A DNA stretch of 38,533 nucleotides from Fidelibacterota bacterium (lineage in GTDB: Bacteria > Fidelibacterota > Marinisomatia > SCGC-AAA003-L08 > GCA-2689995). The DNA lies in contig NZIV01000017.1 in the NCBI GenBank assembly GCA_002689995.1, forward strand, positions 1 through 38,533, written 5' to 3'. Below are positions 27,350 to 37,206 of this stretch, piece after piece (within the stretch, counting starts at the first letter, position 1; each line of letters starts with the position of its first letter). A program made the translations under genes and the position numbers. The notes under the pieces were generated by a model. The model worked only from the letters and a program-made list of their open reading frames with translations, had not been told where the DNA came from and did no database searches.

Positions 27350-27658
27350 AAAAGGTTTTCTCCTCTGTCCTATTTAATCTGCCTTTAAGCTCGATTCTTA
27401 CTAAAAAGAAAATTTCTTAAAGCAACCGCAGAAAATTTATAGCTTCTAACAAATTGTAACAAACCATTTCTGTTAAATTAAAATATGATTTGATATAAAT
27501 CACTTTCTCTCTATAAATCGAAACTAATTAAAACTAAATTCTTGAAATATTTTTTTGTATTAATATGCAATTTATTACAAATTGTAAAGAATCTAACTAA
27601 CGATGTTAAAATCATTACACTACTAATTACAAGTTATTTTTTTATTATTTTCTATATA
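27350..27658. promoter_or_regulatory. 309-bp upstream region of the 2193-residue gene
   Basis: No gene is visible. On the minus strand TTTACA (27583-27588) and TATTAA (27560-27565) are 17 bp apart, a plausible sigma70 promoter with a leader of about 200 nt. A second candidate is TTGTTA (27457-27462) and TATAAA (27436-27441), 15 bp apart. The -35 zone of the first overlaps an inverted repeat TTACAA-A-TTGTAA (27574-27586), a possible operator. No strong terminator is seen after the 2291-residue gene. Confidence 0.4.
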
Positions 27659-30600
27659 TCATTTCATTATCACCATCTTCTTTGTAATTGTAACCTTATT
27701 ATTTTTTAATACGTATATATAAAGGCTTGCTGCTACTTTCATACTATCAGAATCAGTACCATCCCAAACAACTTTATGATAGCCTGCACCAATCTTACTA
27801 TCTACTAAAGTTTTTACTAAACGACCCATAATATCATATATAGCTAAATTAATATAAGTATCTTCAGGAATTGCAAATTCTATACTAGTTGTTGGATTAA
27901 ATGGATTTGGGTAGTTTTGACTCAAAAAATATTGCTCAGGAATTGCATCCATCTTATAAACTTCAACGCTTCCTCTACTTATGGGATTTATTCCATAATA
28001 TGGAGAATCAAAGTTAGACTCAATTCTTAATTCTCGATTTAAATCTTTACTCCATAATCTTAAATCAATTTTATCACCCAGATTATACCCTTCAATTTCA
28101 ACTCCATAGCTATCAAAACCTCCGGCTGCTATAAGCATAGCGGAATTATTATTTGTAATTTTAACTCCACCTACAAACCGACCATTAGCATAAGCGCCAA
28201 TTTCATCTCCTAAATTAAAACTACCTCTCAATTGATCAATATAAATTGGATGAGATATTCCAGTATTCAATTGAGGGTAATATTCAGTTTTTCTTGCCTC
28301 CGCTTTTGATTTGTATTCGCCAAGGTCTATATAAGAAGCCAGCGAACCAGTAGGATAAGTAAATTCGATAGCCTCATCTCCCGAAAGATAAACTTGATAA
28401 GCCTCTCCAAAATTCATTTGAGTTAAAGACATTTCTCCAATTGATGGTATATAATATTCTCCTTGATCATTTTTCACTAATAAGATATTATTTTCTAAAC
28501 CATTAAATACCTCTGGTACGGTCATTGGTAAAAATGAAAAATATGGCATCAAATTAATTTTCCCCGGCTCAAGCAATATTATCTCATTCAAATCTATTGG
28601 CTGGCCTGAAATTGGTATAACTTGCTGTTCATTTCCTGCAACTATTGCACGGTAGCCTTCAATTGAGCCCAAATCACTAATTTGGTTAACTGAAAAACTA
28701 GGTACAAACCACTGACTATTATCATTCGAAACAACTAAGACATCTGTATCAGATAAAATTGACTCAATATTATTATCCTCAGGAATGACTCCAAATGAAA
28801 CTAGATTTTGCATCATTGGACTCAATTCAATATTAACAGAGACAATTGTAGATACAGTTATCTGACTTGAATATGTCATCACAGGAATCAAATTTTCATC
28901 AATATCAGAAAAGACAACATCAAAAATCTCTAATTCAGACATACCTGATGATACGCCTTGTAAAGTCAGTGTCATGATAGGTCCACTTCCTGGCTGAATT
29001 ACATCACCAAAACCAACAATAATTAAATCGTTATCAACTTCATTTGCATCAATAACAAAACCCGTCGTTCTATCAGTTGATGATATTTCAATAAAACTTA
29101 CTACATCCGGAGTATCTGTTATATAAATCTGAAAACTTCCAACAGCAACGTCATTTGTTAATGACAAATTTACTGCTATCTCTTCACCTGTATTTAATTC
29201 TCCTCCTGATAATGATAGCTCAATAGCACCTTCTGGTACAACTGTTATTGTACCAGTATTTGCAAATAAGGGAATCGCTTCTCCTTCTGCATTACCAATA
29301 TAAACCTCAGAAAAGATAATATTTATATCCTGAGGACTCAATACATAATCAGATGTACAACTAATATTTAGAATTGGTCCTTGCCCAACAGGCAGGGGCT
29401 CTCCATTAATATCAAATCCAACTATAATCAATGATCCATTCTCTTGTAAATTTGCTTCTAATAAAAATCCTTCAGACCTTGGTGTTAGAGATACTTCACC
29501 AAAAGATATTAAACTAGGATCTGGATTAAGAGTAAACTGAAAGCCTGCAACTACTTCCTGATTTTCTAAATTAATCGAAAATTCTGCTTGACTACCAGCA
29601 TTCATATCAAAACTTGGTCCCTCAAGCACAGAATAGCCTGCAGGGTCTGGTACTGTTCCACATTCTATAGAAGTTGGATTAGACTCCCCCTCTGAATAAA
29701 CTGCTTTAACTTTATAGCAATATTCTTGATTAAAATCAATCTCACTATCAAAATAATTAGTTTCAAGTGTATATGATAAAAACTGATTATCTTTATATAT
29801 ATTATAGCCCTCAAGCCTATCCCGCATATCTACAGGTTCAAATCCTGAATTATCAATAACATTTTTTTCTGAAAACCCAATACCATCACCCTCGCAGTCA
29901 GACCCATCCCATCCCCACTCTTCGCACAATAAATCAATTCCATATCGACCATCATCACACCAACCATCACCAATCCAATCTAAATTCTCATTCCTAAAAC
30001 AGAAACCAATACAATCAGTCATTCCAGAATAACTTTCATCTGTGACACAATCAGTAGCAATACCTTGACTTCCACCATTCCCAGATACAACATATGCTCC
30101 CTGGCAACTCCCATCAGGAGCATCCCATGAGAGCCCAACATAATCCTGACCAACTTCAGAATTAATCATTAAATTTTCAGGTGGACACATTGGTCCTGCA
30201 TCAGGTGAATCACATACTTCAGGTGTCGGTTGCGATGCACCTTGATCATAATTAGCAACTATATGATAACAATATTCTGTACCATTTTCTAATCCATTGT
30301 CAATATAGTTATATATACTAGGATCTAATTCTACTATTTGATTTCCATCTCTAAACATTTGAAAGTTTATAAGATTACGTTCTTCAATTTGTATTGGCTC
30401 TCCACTATAATTACTACCATCTGCTGTAACCCAATCAAAATCATTAATCTCTAGTCCAGACTTTGACTCTTCATATCGAATACTTTCAGAAATTGGATTT
30501 GGGTTAACACCTTGAGCCAACCCTGACTGTGTAACATTTATTTCAAATGTACCTTCAGAGCCACCAAATCCATCTACTACTATATAATATACACCAGGAT

Positions 30601-33600
30601 TTAAGGATACACCCCATAATCCACTAGGTGGATATGGAGCTATATAATCAGGACAATTTGTATAATCGTCATCAATGTATTGCCCTGTGGTTGTTTCTAC
30701 ACATTCATCATTCGCGGTGAAAATTTCAAGCTTTGTATCATAATCAGTTGTCATCCCACACAAGGTGACATCAATAACTGTAGGTGAACCAAGTGTCAAC
30801 ATGTATGAATAATCTGAACCTTGAGAACCTTGAACCAACCAATCATCTCCCATCCCTACATTTGATGATATATCACTATACGGTAATTGAGGAATAACCG
30901 CATCAGCACATAAATTAGTACCAGGCTCATTCCAATTTAATTCTATAAAACCATTCCCAGGTGTTGTTGTCAGTCCTAATGGTGCAGCTAGCACCCACAT
31001 ACCACACGATTCATTTGTTGGCATTGATTCACCAGATGAATATACACCCGTTACTATGTAGCAATATTCTACATCATTTTCAGCAGAAGTATCAAAATAT
31101 TCTGACTCTGAAGATGATGCTAGATAATCACCATTCCTGTAAATATTATATTCGACTAACCCAAGACCACCACTCTGCCAAGTTAAGTGAATTTGACCTC
31201 CTTCACCTACTACATACAAATCTGTCGGAGCTATACCTGTAATTGGTGTAGCACATGCTTCATTGGAAGGCTCTGAATCGCCTTCATCATATTCTGCATA
31301 AACTCTATAACAATATTCAGCGTTGTTTTGCAGCCCTTCATCAGTAAATGTTAAAATTGCAGGCTCAGTGTTTCCTACTTCTTGCTCTTCTCTATGAATT
31401 CTATATCCAGTTAAAGCTCTATTAAGGGGTGAAGTATTATTTAAGGCCGCAACCCAAGAATCTTCATGACGCTCTATATTTATTTTTTCTAATTCATAAG
31501 CCTGATTTTCTTTAAAAGATTTTATCAATCTTTTGTTAAATCCATCTCCAAAATTAGAATTTTGCACAGTACCACCAACTTCTGTTACATGAAGTTCATA
31601 ATTACCTTCTTGGGCACTATAACCATCGACAACAATATAATAATCTCCGTATTCTAAAGCCACATTATATAAAGCAGACTGATTATTAGTACAATTTTCC
31701 CATGCATCATCATTATAATAACCCGTTGTTGTTTCAACGCATTCCATATCTGCTGTAAAAATTTCAAGTTTTGTATCATAATTAGTTACATCACCGCATA
31801 GTGACACATTAATACTAGTTGGATTATTAACTCTTAATAAATAAGACTGATCAGCTCCTTGTGATTCCAATCCCCAGCCTTGTACCAACCAATCATCTGA
31901 CTGCCCAATTGTACTTCCCTCATGATCGTATGGCAATGATGGAATTATAAAATCTGCACATGCGGGTAACGCTGTTGGCTCATCCCAATTAAGGGTTACA
32001 GATGCATCTCCTGCATTTGCAATAACCGCCATAGGTGGATCTAGTTCCCAGCGAGCACACATTACATTTGTTGGCATAGATTCACCAGATGAATAAAGAG
32101 AGGTTATATAATAACAATATTCTTGATACACCTGCGTAGCCTGATCAAAATAATTTATTTCATTTGTAGATGTTAAATATTCGTTATCCCTATAAATCCG
32201 ATATTCAATAACAAGGTCAGAGCCACCTTCCCACTCTAAATCTAATCCTCCATTCGAACCAAGTACAAATAAATTAGCTGGAGCTATCCCTGTAATCGGC
32301 GTAGAACAAGAATTATTAGATTCCTCAGATTCTCCTTCTTCATAAACTGCTGTCACAGCATAGCAATATTCAATATTATTTGTTAATCCTATATCTTCAT
32401 ATTCAGTAATATCTTCATCCACATTTGTGATAAATTGGTTATCTCTGTAGATATTAAATCCAAGTAAATTCCTAAATAAATTTAATTCAGTAACTGGATT
32501 ATTATTTATTTCTCTAATTGTTGTGATTAATTCTAATTCTTCAATATTTTCAGGAATTCCACCTCTATCTCCAATTACAGGTATATTGTAGACAGAATTA
32601 GAAATTGCTACAATATTACCATTTGGGCCAAACTCAATACTTTCTTCTGCTTGAAACTCACCACCAGTATAAAAAACAGTTCCAGCTAATGATAAATTGT
32701 AATATCCCTCTCCTTCAATGCAACATATCCCATCTCCAAAGGTATCAAAAATAGTAAAAGTGTAATTGCCAGGGATTAATTCGACTTCCCAAGAATATAA
32801 AGTAAAATCAGCAGTCATTTCAGTAGCAGCATCAACACTAGCGACTATCTCATCTAATTCATTAATTACCTGCCATGATGTTTCTGTAGGATAGCTATCT
32901 GTCATGATTTCAATACTAAGCGTCATATAAGACCCCGGTAAATCCCATTCTAACTGGACACTAGCATCACCAGCTTGACTTTGTAGTCCAATAGGAGTCA
33001 TCAAGTCCCATTGTGAACATGCAGTATTTGAAGGTTCAGACTCACCTAAGTCATATACCGCACTAACATGGTAACAATAATCTGTATTATGTATTACATC
33101 TGAATCAATAAATTCCAATCCTACAGTCGTTGCTAAATATTCACCATCTTTATAAATATTAAATTCATTTTGAGCATTATCAGGATGTGATTGCCATGAT
33201 AAATTCAATTCACCAGGACCTGGAATAACTATAAGATTTTGAGGTGTACTTAATTCAGTTTCAATACATGCAGTATTTGAATAACCAGAGGACCCTTCAT
33301 CATAAACGGCAATAACATTATAACAATAAGTTTCTAAAAATTCTAATCCGGCATCATCAATATAATTAGTTTCGTCCGTTAGGCCTAATAATTGGTTGTC
33401 ACGATACACTTCATAATTAAGTAATTCAATTCGCTGACTATTATTTACTATTTCTATCTCATAAGCAGCTTTACCATTATCAGGAATAGGATTATTTAAA
33501 TTATAATAGACATCATCTACACAATCTCCAGTATATGGATCCAAACAATCTCCACCATCACAAGAAAATTCATCACAATTTAAAAATATATTCCATGTTC

Positions 33601-34534
33601 CATCATCACAAAGCCCATCACCAGTCCAACTATTTACAGTTGATTGAGATACGCACTGTAAATTACAATCAAAAATACACTGATTATTGTAATCTGTACA
33701 ACCTTCTTCGCATGGCTGGCCAATTGCTAAAAATCCTTCTGGAGTATCCCAATCAAGTGTTGAAACAAGTCCATCAACAGTTGCTGTTAAATTTTGAGCA
33801 ACTTCAAAGTACTGATCTACTGTAGTAGCGCATACAGAAGCTGATTGCTCAGATTCAACGAATGAGTCAAAAGCGGAAACTGTAAAACAATATTCAACTA
33901 ATGTTTCTAATTCATTAACAGTATAGCTAGGTAAATCTGATTCACCAATAAAAATGCCATTTTGATATATTCTGTAACCTGATATCTCTGCTTGATTTGG
34001 GTGAGTCCAAATTAAACTCACATTCTGATATCCTCCGGTAGCAACTAAATCAGAAGGTGGAAAAATTGGTGGAGGATTCTCCCCAGACACCTCTACTAAC
34101 CCTTCTGTAGCATTTACATTAAGCGGAGTTCCCATCAAATCCGAAATAAAAAAGTCTGAAAAACTCATATTGATTGAATTAGTATAAATAGAATTGGAAT
34201 TAAAAGTTGCAGTCAGTACTGGGCCCAGACCTTGCTCTAAACCTTGCCCTGTCATATCGAATGCAATAATAACATTTGTACTTGTTTCAAAATCAATCAT
34301 CATATGATCTGTTCTAATAGTTGATTCTACATTAATTAAATCTAGCTGATCAGGAAAGTCGTTTAGAATAAACTGAAAACCACCAATAATATTATCAGGA
34401 TTTGCTATAGATACTTCAAGCGAAAATGTATCACCTGCATTTATACTTCCATTGTTGATAGATAAATCTATTTGTGCATTTAATACAGTGAAATATATTA
34501 AAAAATTTGAAAAGATTAATTTAATTTTTGTCAT
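27659..34534 (-). CDS. Giant T9SS protein with three cohesin-like domains, FN3 repeats, LNR-like and PPC-like modules
   Basis: 2291 residues. Signal peptide 1-20. Cohesin-like domain 1 (21-150) has GGFQFIL and IIAFDMTGQGLEQG; cohesin-like 2 (1632-1769) has AGFQFTL and LIIVGFDING; cohesin-like 3 (1770-1895) has VGSFQIYI and LIIVGFGD. About nine fibronectin-III-like repeats end in EYCYxVxAxYxxGES. Two Notch/LNR-like modules (275-331, SWTGDGLCDDG...CDGGDC; 1496-1548, WIGDGWCDDG...DGSDC) and two PPC-like domains (853-985, 1200-1337, YDTKLEIFTA, YYIVVDG) lie between them. Residues 2204-2291 (FLSQNYPNPFNPTTS) are a T9SS type A sorting domain. AGAGG precedes the ATG. It follows the small cohesin-like gene by 41 bp. 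It could be a surface scaffold for the dockerin proteins; this is untested. Confidence 0.92.
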   Translation of the reverse strand: MTKIKLIFSNFLIYFTVLNAQIDLSINNGSINAGDTFSLEVSIANPDNIIGGFQFILNDFPDQLDLINVESTIRTDHMMIDFETSTNVIIAFDMTGQGLEQGLGPVLTATFNSNSIYTNSINMSFSDFFISDLMGTPLNVNATEGLVEVSGENPPPIFPPSDLVATGGYQNVSLIWTHPNQAEISGYRIYQNGIFIGESDLPSYTVNELETLVEYCFTVSAFDSFVESEQSASVCATTVDQYFEVAQNLTATVDGLVSTLDWDTPEGFLAIGQPCEEGCTDYNNQCIFDCNLQCVSQSTVNSWTGDGLCDDGTWNIFLNCDEFSCDGGDCLDPYTGDCVDDVYYNLNNPIPDNGKAAYEIEIVNNSQRIELLNYEVYRDNQLLGLTDETNYIDDAGLEFLETYCYNVIAVYDEGSSGYSNTACIETELSTPQNLIVIPGPGELNLSWQSHPDNAQNEFNIYKDGEYLATTVGLEFIDSDVIHNTDYCYHVSAVYDLGESEPSNTACSQWDLMTPIGLQSQAGDASVQLEWDLPGSYMTLSIEIMTDSYPTETSWQVINELDEIVASVDAATEMTADFTLYSWEVELIPGNYTFTIFDTFGDGICCIEGEGYYNLSLAGTVFYTGGEFQAEESIEFGPNGNIVAISNSVYNIPVIGDRGGIPENIEELELITTIREINNNPVTELNLFRNLLGFNIYRDNQFITNVDEDITEYEDIGLTNNIEYCYAVTAVYEEGESEESNNSCSTPITGIAPANLFVLGSNGGLDLEWEGGSDLVIEYRIYRDNEYLTSTNEINYFDQATQVYQEYCYYITSLYSSGESMPTNVMCARWELDPPMAVIANAGDASVTLNWDEPTALPACADFIIPSLPYDHEGSTIGQSDDWLVQGWGLESQGADQSYLLRVNNPTSINVSLCGDVTNYDTKLEIFTADMECVETTTGYYNDDAWENCTNNQSALYNVALEYGDYYIVVDGYSAQEGNYELHVTEVGGTVQNSNFGDGFNKRLIKSFKENQAYELEKINIERHEDSWVAALNNTSPLNRALTGYRIHREEQEVGNTEPAILTFTDEGLQNNAEYCYRVYAEYDEGDSEPSNEACATPITGIAPTDLYVVGEGGQIHLTWQSGGLGLVEYNIYRNGDYLASSSESEYFDTSAENDVEYCYIVTGVYSSGESMPTNESCGMWVLAAPLGLTTTPGNGFIELNWNEPGTNLCADAVIPQLPYSDISSNVGMGDDWLVQGSQGSDYSYMLTLGSPTVIDVTLCGMTTDYDTKLEIFTANDECVETTTGQYIDDDYTNCPDYIAPYPPSGLWGVSLNPGVYYIVVDGFGGSEGTFEINVTQSGLAQGVNPNPISESIRYEESKSGLEINDFDWVTADGSNYSGEPIQIEERNLINFQMFRDGNQIVELDPSIYNYIDNGLENGTEYCYHIVANYDQGASQPTPEVCDSPDAGPMCPPENLMINSEVGQDYVGLSWDAPDGSCQGAYVVSGNGGSQGIATDCVTDESYSGMTDCIGFCFRNENLDWIGDGWCDDGRYGIDLLCEEWGWDGSDCEGDGIGFSEKNVIDNSGFEPVDMRDRLEGYNIYKDNQFLSYTLETNYFDSEIDFNQEYCYKVKAVYSEGESNPTSIECGTVPDPAGYSVLEGPSFDMNAGSQAEFSINLENQEVVAGFQFTLNPDPSLISFGEVSLTPRSEGFLLEANLQENGSLIIVGFDINGEPLPVGQGPILNISCTSDYVLSPQDINIIFSEVYIGNAEGEAIPLFANTGTITVVPEGAIELSLSGGELNTGEEIAVNLSLTNDVAVGSFQIYITDTPDVVSFIEISSTDRTTGFVIDANEVDNDLIIVGFGDVIQPGSGPIMTLTLQGVSSGMSELEIFDVVFSDIDENLIPVMTYSSQITVSTIVSVNIELSPMMQNLVSFGVIPEDNNIESILSDTDVLVVSNDNSQWFVPSFSVNQISDLGSIEGYRAIVAGNEQQVIPISGQPIDLNEIILLEPGKINLMPYFSFLPMTVPEVFNGLENNILLVKNDQGEYYIPSIGEMSLTQMNFGEAYQVYLSGDEAIEFTYPTGSLASYIDLGEYKSKAEARKTEYYPQLNTGISHPIYIDQLRGSFNLGDEIGAYANGRFVGGVKITNNNSAMLIAAGGFDSYGVEIEGYNLGDKIDLRLWSKDLNRELRIESNFDSPYYGINPISRGSVEVYKMDAIPEQYFLSQNYPNPFNPTTSIEFAIPEDTYINLAIYDIMGRLVKTLVDSKIGAGYHKVVWDGTDSDSMKVAASLYIYVLKNNKVTITKKMVIMK
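30521..31249 (-). repeat. Second copy of a 243-residue internal repeat (FN3-FN3-PPC)
   Basis: This encodes residues 1096-1338, beginning TPITGIAP and including YSSGESMPTN, DDWLVQG and YDTKLEIFTA. It parallels residues 745-987 with a period of 351 residues. Confidence 0.85.
31574..32302 (-). repeat. First copy of a 243-residue internal repeat (FN3-FN3-PPC)
   Basis: This encodes residues 745-987 and shares TPITGIAP, YSSGESMPTN, DDWLVQG, YDTKLEIFTA and ECVETTTG with residues 1096-1338. Only the amino-acid pattern was compared, not DNA identity. Confidence 0.85.
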
Positions 34535-34575
34535 AGAAAATACCTCTTTTTAAGAATTATTTAATTCTAAATTTT

Positions 34576-35052
34576 TTATTTTTTATTTTTTGGCATCAGC
34601 GGTTTGAAAGGTATTACGGTAGTAGTAACTTTTTCTCCACCTCTACCTGCCATAATAGGATTAAAACTTATCTCTGTTTTATCATTGATAGGTTTAAGTG
34701 GTTTTAAAGATAGAGTAAATAAAATATTTTTACTTATTTTATTTGACTTTGAAGGCTCAATAACTGCTCCAGAGAAGGAAAATCCTAGCATGGTTCCTTT
34801 TTTTCCTGCGCTCATGTTAAACCCTGATTTCTCTCCATTCCCACCTGTAATAGAAATTATTTCAAAATAATCCTTAGGTAGTAAGTCTAATTGAAACCCA
34901 GCAAGAGGCACCTCATTTATCATGTAAACGTCAGCTAAAAAGGTTCCATCTTTCTGCTGCTCAAATGACTCAATTCCTATCTCTATTGAAAAACTAAATA
35001 CTATAAAAGTTATAAAAAATAAAATATGTTTATTATGTGTAAAATTTTGCAT
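34576..35052 (-). CDS. Small secreted single cohesin-like domain protein
   Basis: 158 residues. A signal peptide (about 1-22, HILFFITFIVFSFS) precedes one beta-sandwich domain with VYMINEVPLAGFQLDL and, after a spacer, TMLGFSFSGAVIEPS. The same AGFQ...LGFSFSG layout occurs in the C10 protease (residues 405-545). It therefore looks like a free cohesin-like module. It has no sorting domain, dockerin or lipobox. AGAGGA lies 4 bp upstream of the ATG. The gene is between the HTTM-DCC gene (80 bp) and the multi-cohesin giant (41 bp), which suggests joint expression and a shared complex. A lone cohesin could bridge or cap dockerin partners. The family call rests on motif pattern, so it is moderate. 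Confidence 0.7.
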   Translation of the reverse strand: MQNFTHNKHILFFITFIVFSFSIEIGIESFEQQKDGTFLADVYMINEVPLAGFQLDLLPKDYFEIISITGGNGEKSGFNMSAGKKGTMLGFSFSGAVIEPSKSNKISKNILFTLSLKPLKPINDKTEISFNPIMAGRGGEKVTTTVIPFKPLMPKNKK

Positions 35053-35132
35053 TGAATCCTCTAAATACTATAATTTAATATCTACTTATATTAGGGTATT
35101 AGGAAGGAATTTTACAAATGCAACATTAACAA

Positions 35133-37127
35133 TTACTCAGAAATTTCTGGCTTATTTGATACTTTCTTCTTGCTATTATATCTGTTTTTATTTTTAAATC
35201 TATTTTTTCTATTTACGGGTATTTTTTTTTCTTGTTGTTTTTCTTTCGGAAATTCTAATACTAACTCTTTACGAATTTTTTTTGGCCCATTTCCTGGCTT
35301 GGACGAATATTGAGTCAGCTTCCATACTTTAAAACTTCGAGCTTTAGAATAACGATTACCATTTATATCTATTATAGGTTTTTTTAGCCACTGTTCTAAT
35401 TGTTTCAAAGTTGAGGATGTTTTATTTTTAACAGATCTTTTCATAAATTTCCTTACAAATTGACCGTAATTAATATTCATTTTCCTAAAGTCAACACTAT
35501 CAATATTCAGCGGCTCTTTCCCTGTAAATGGATCAATCCTCTTATTTTTAATAGTTTCTATATCTGTTACTAAAATAACATCACTTTTGAGTACACTAGG
35601 AGCAAACATCTTCCAATTTTGCTTCATACGCAAATAACGCAACACTTTCCTACCTAGCTGTGTTTCCTTAAAATTGTAATCAGATTTATATGGTTCATTT
35701 ACAATTAAAGATTTTTGTATATTTGCTATAAGTAATCCGATTATTATTGAATTTATTATTATAATTTTTGGCCACTTGAGAACATTTGATTCTATATTTT
35801 TCTGCTTAGGCTGTATTAAAGGTTGCTGCGGAACACCACACGTATTAAGCCCTAAGGAACTACTTATATTTGCTCTGTTATTCGCAATAGTTCTATAACA
35901 TAAATTGACAATTAAATTTATTCCAGGTATAATTAATATCCATCCAAATAAAAACCCAAATGGAAGTCTATTTAACAGCTGAAAAAAAGCATTGTGATGC
36001 GAATATATAATATTTGAATCGTTATTTTTAAATAATAAAATAGACCGTGTTCGAATATCATCATATTCAGTATTTACCCATTCATTTCCATAAATTGTAA
36101 CTTTATTAAATAAATCTAATCTTTTTATAATTCTAACTACATAATGACAAAAACCACAATCAGAATCATAAATCAAAGTTATTGGTGCACCATGAATTTT
36201 CTTAAGAAAAAATTTAATGAAATTAAAATTTAAGCTAGTTAATAATAATATATCTACAGCTATCATAATCCATGAGAACGAACCAATATCCATGAATAAA
36301 CCTATGCATAGATGAAATCCTATTAAAATTGTAAAGCAAATAGCTCTGATATATTTTGTGAATATTGGAATAAATATTATAAAAGGAACACTCATTTCAA
36401 TAATTAAAGTAATCCATGTTAAAAAAGATTTAAATTCTTGAGAAAAAAAATCTTTTGCCCAATATCCAAGAGGTGTAAGAAAAGAATCTAATTCAAAAAA
36501 ATAATGAAGAGAAGTTAAGTTATTCCAAGTATCACCTGTTTTTGTTTTATAATTAAAGAAATAAATCATTGCAATTTGCAGTAAACATGCAAAATAAGCA
36601 ATAGAATATATCTTTTTATTTACTTTATTATAACTATTTAACTCAATAATATTATTTTCAACTTTTTCTTTTAAACTTTTTATAATTGAATCAATACTAA
36701 AAGATAGTCCCAATGGAAGAAAAACTGACCAAATAATAAAATTATTAACAACCATATCACCGCCATTCTCCAAGGTAGTAACTTTGTTATGAAAACTTAG
36801 GACAACTATTGATGCTATAATCTGGGATAATTTAGTTTTATAACCAGCTATAAAAAATAAACATGCTAATAGTCCAGTATATAAAAATAACTCTACTTCC
36901 CACGGCTGATTAAAAGCAGGCAATAATGTAAAAGGTAATACTTTATATGGAGACGATAAAATGTATGATGTAGGGAAAATACTTTTATTTGTATAAAATA
37001 AATGAATGACAGATAAACGACTCCAAAGATCAAAAAATAGAACACTACCAAAAATAATTCTATATAATCCCAGTACTCGTATATCTACTTGAAACAGTGC
37101 ATTTTTTATTGCATTTATAATTGCCAA
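35133..37127 (-). CDS. HTTM-DCC fusion membrane protein (vitamin K carboxylase-like plus thiol-disulfide domain)
   Basis: 664 residues. Residues about 10-300 form the multi-helix HTTM domain related to vitamin K-dependent gamma-carboxylase (VLGLYRIIFGSVLFFDLW; LENGGDMVVNNFIIW). Residues 313-430 form a DCC (DUF393) thioredoxin-like domain with DSDCGFC (Cys324, Cys327). A further membrane helix (about 454-472) leads to a soluble region with RMKQNWKMFAP, a common HTTM-associated segment, and a Lys/Arg-rich tail. HTTM proteins have unknown function in bacteria; a redox or carboxylation role is only a family-based guess. It heads a likely operon with the small cohesin-like and the 2291-residue genes, so it may modify exported proteins. 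Confidence 0.88.
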   Translation of the reverse strand: MAIINAIKNALFQVDIRVLGLYRIIFGSVLFFDLWSRLSVIHLFYTNKSIFPTSYILSSPYKVLPFTLLPAFNQPWEVELFLYTGLLACLFFIAGYKTKLSQIIASIVVLSFHNKVTTLENGGDMVVNNFIIWSVFLPLGLSFSIDSIIKSLKEKVENNIIELNSYNKVNKKIYSIAYFACLLQIAMIYFFNYKTKTGDTWNNLTSLHYFFELDSFLTPLGYWAKDFFSQEFKSFLTWITLIIEMSVPFIIFIPIFTKYIRAICFTILIGFHLCIGLFMDIGSFSWIMIAVDILLLTSLNFNFIKFFLKKIHGAPITLIYDSDCGFCHYVVRIIKRLDLFNKVTIYGNEWVNTEYDDIRTRSILLFKNNDSNIIYSHHNAFFQLLNRLPFGFLFGWILIIPGINLIVNLCYRTIANNRANISSSLGLNTCGVPQQPLIQPKQKNIESNVLKWPKIIIINSIIIGLLIANIQKSLIVNEPYKSDYNFKETQLGRKVLRYLRMKQNWKMFAPSVLKSDVILVTDIETIKNKRIDPFTGKEPLNIDSVDFRKMNINYGQFVRKFMKRSVKNKTSSTLKQLEQWLKKPIIDINGNRYSKARSFKVWKLTQYSSKPGNGPKKIRKELVLEFPKEKQQEKKIPVNRKNRFKNKNRYNSKKKVSNKPEISE

Positions 37128-37150
37128 TTTCTATCCATTTATAAATTGTA

Positions 37151-37186
37151 AAAAAGAACCCCGATCGTATGATCGGGGTTCTAATA
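37151..37186 (-). terminator. Rho-independent terminator after the right-edge T9SS gene
   Basis: A perfect 12-bp stem (37155-37166 with 37171-37182, core GAACCCCGATC) has a GTAT loop and is followed by a T-run on the minus strand. It lies 20 bp after the stop at 37207 and before the HTTM-DCC gene. Confidence 0.9.
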
Positions 37187-37206
37187 TTATCAGATATTTC
37201 TGAAAT

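Noticed and set aside
34604-34870. 88-codon plus-strand frame opposite the small cohesin-like gene
   Set aside because: The minus-strand gene has a signal peptide, a ribosome site and a domain match; the plus frame has none.
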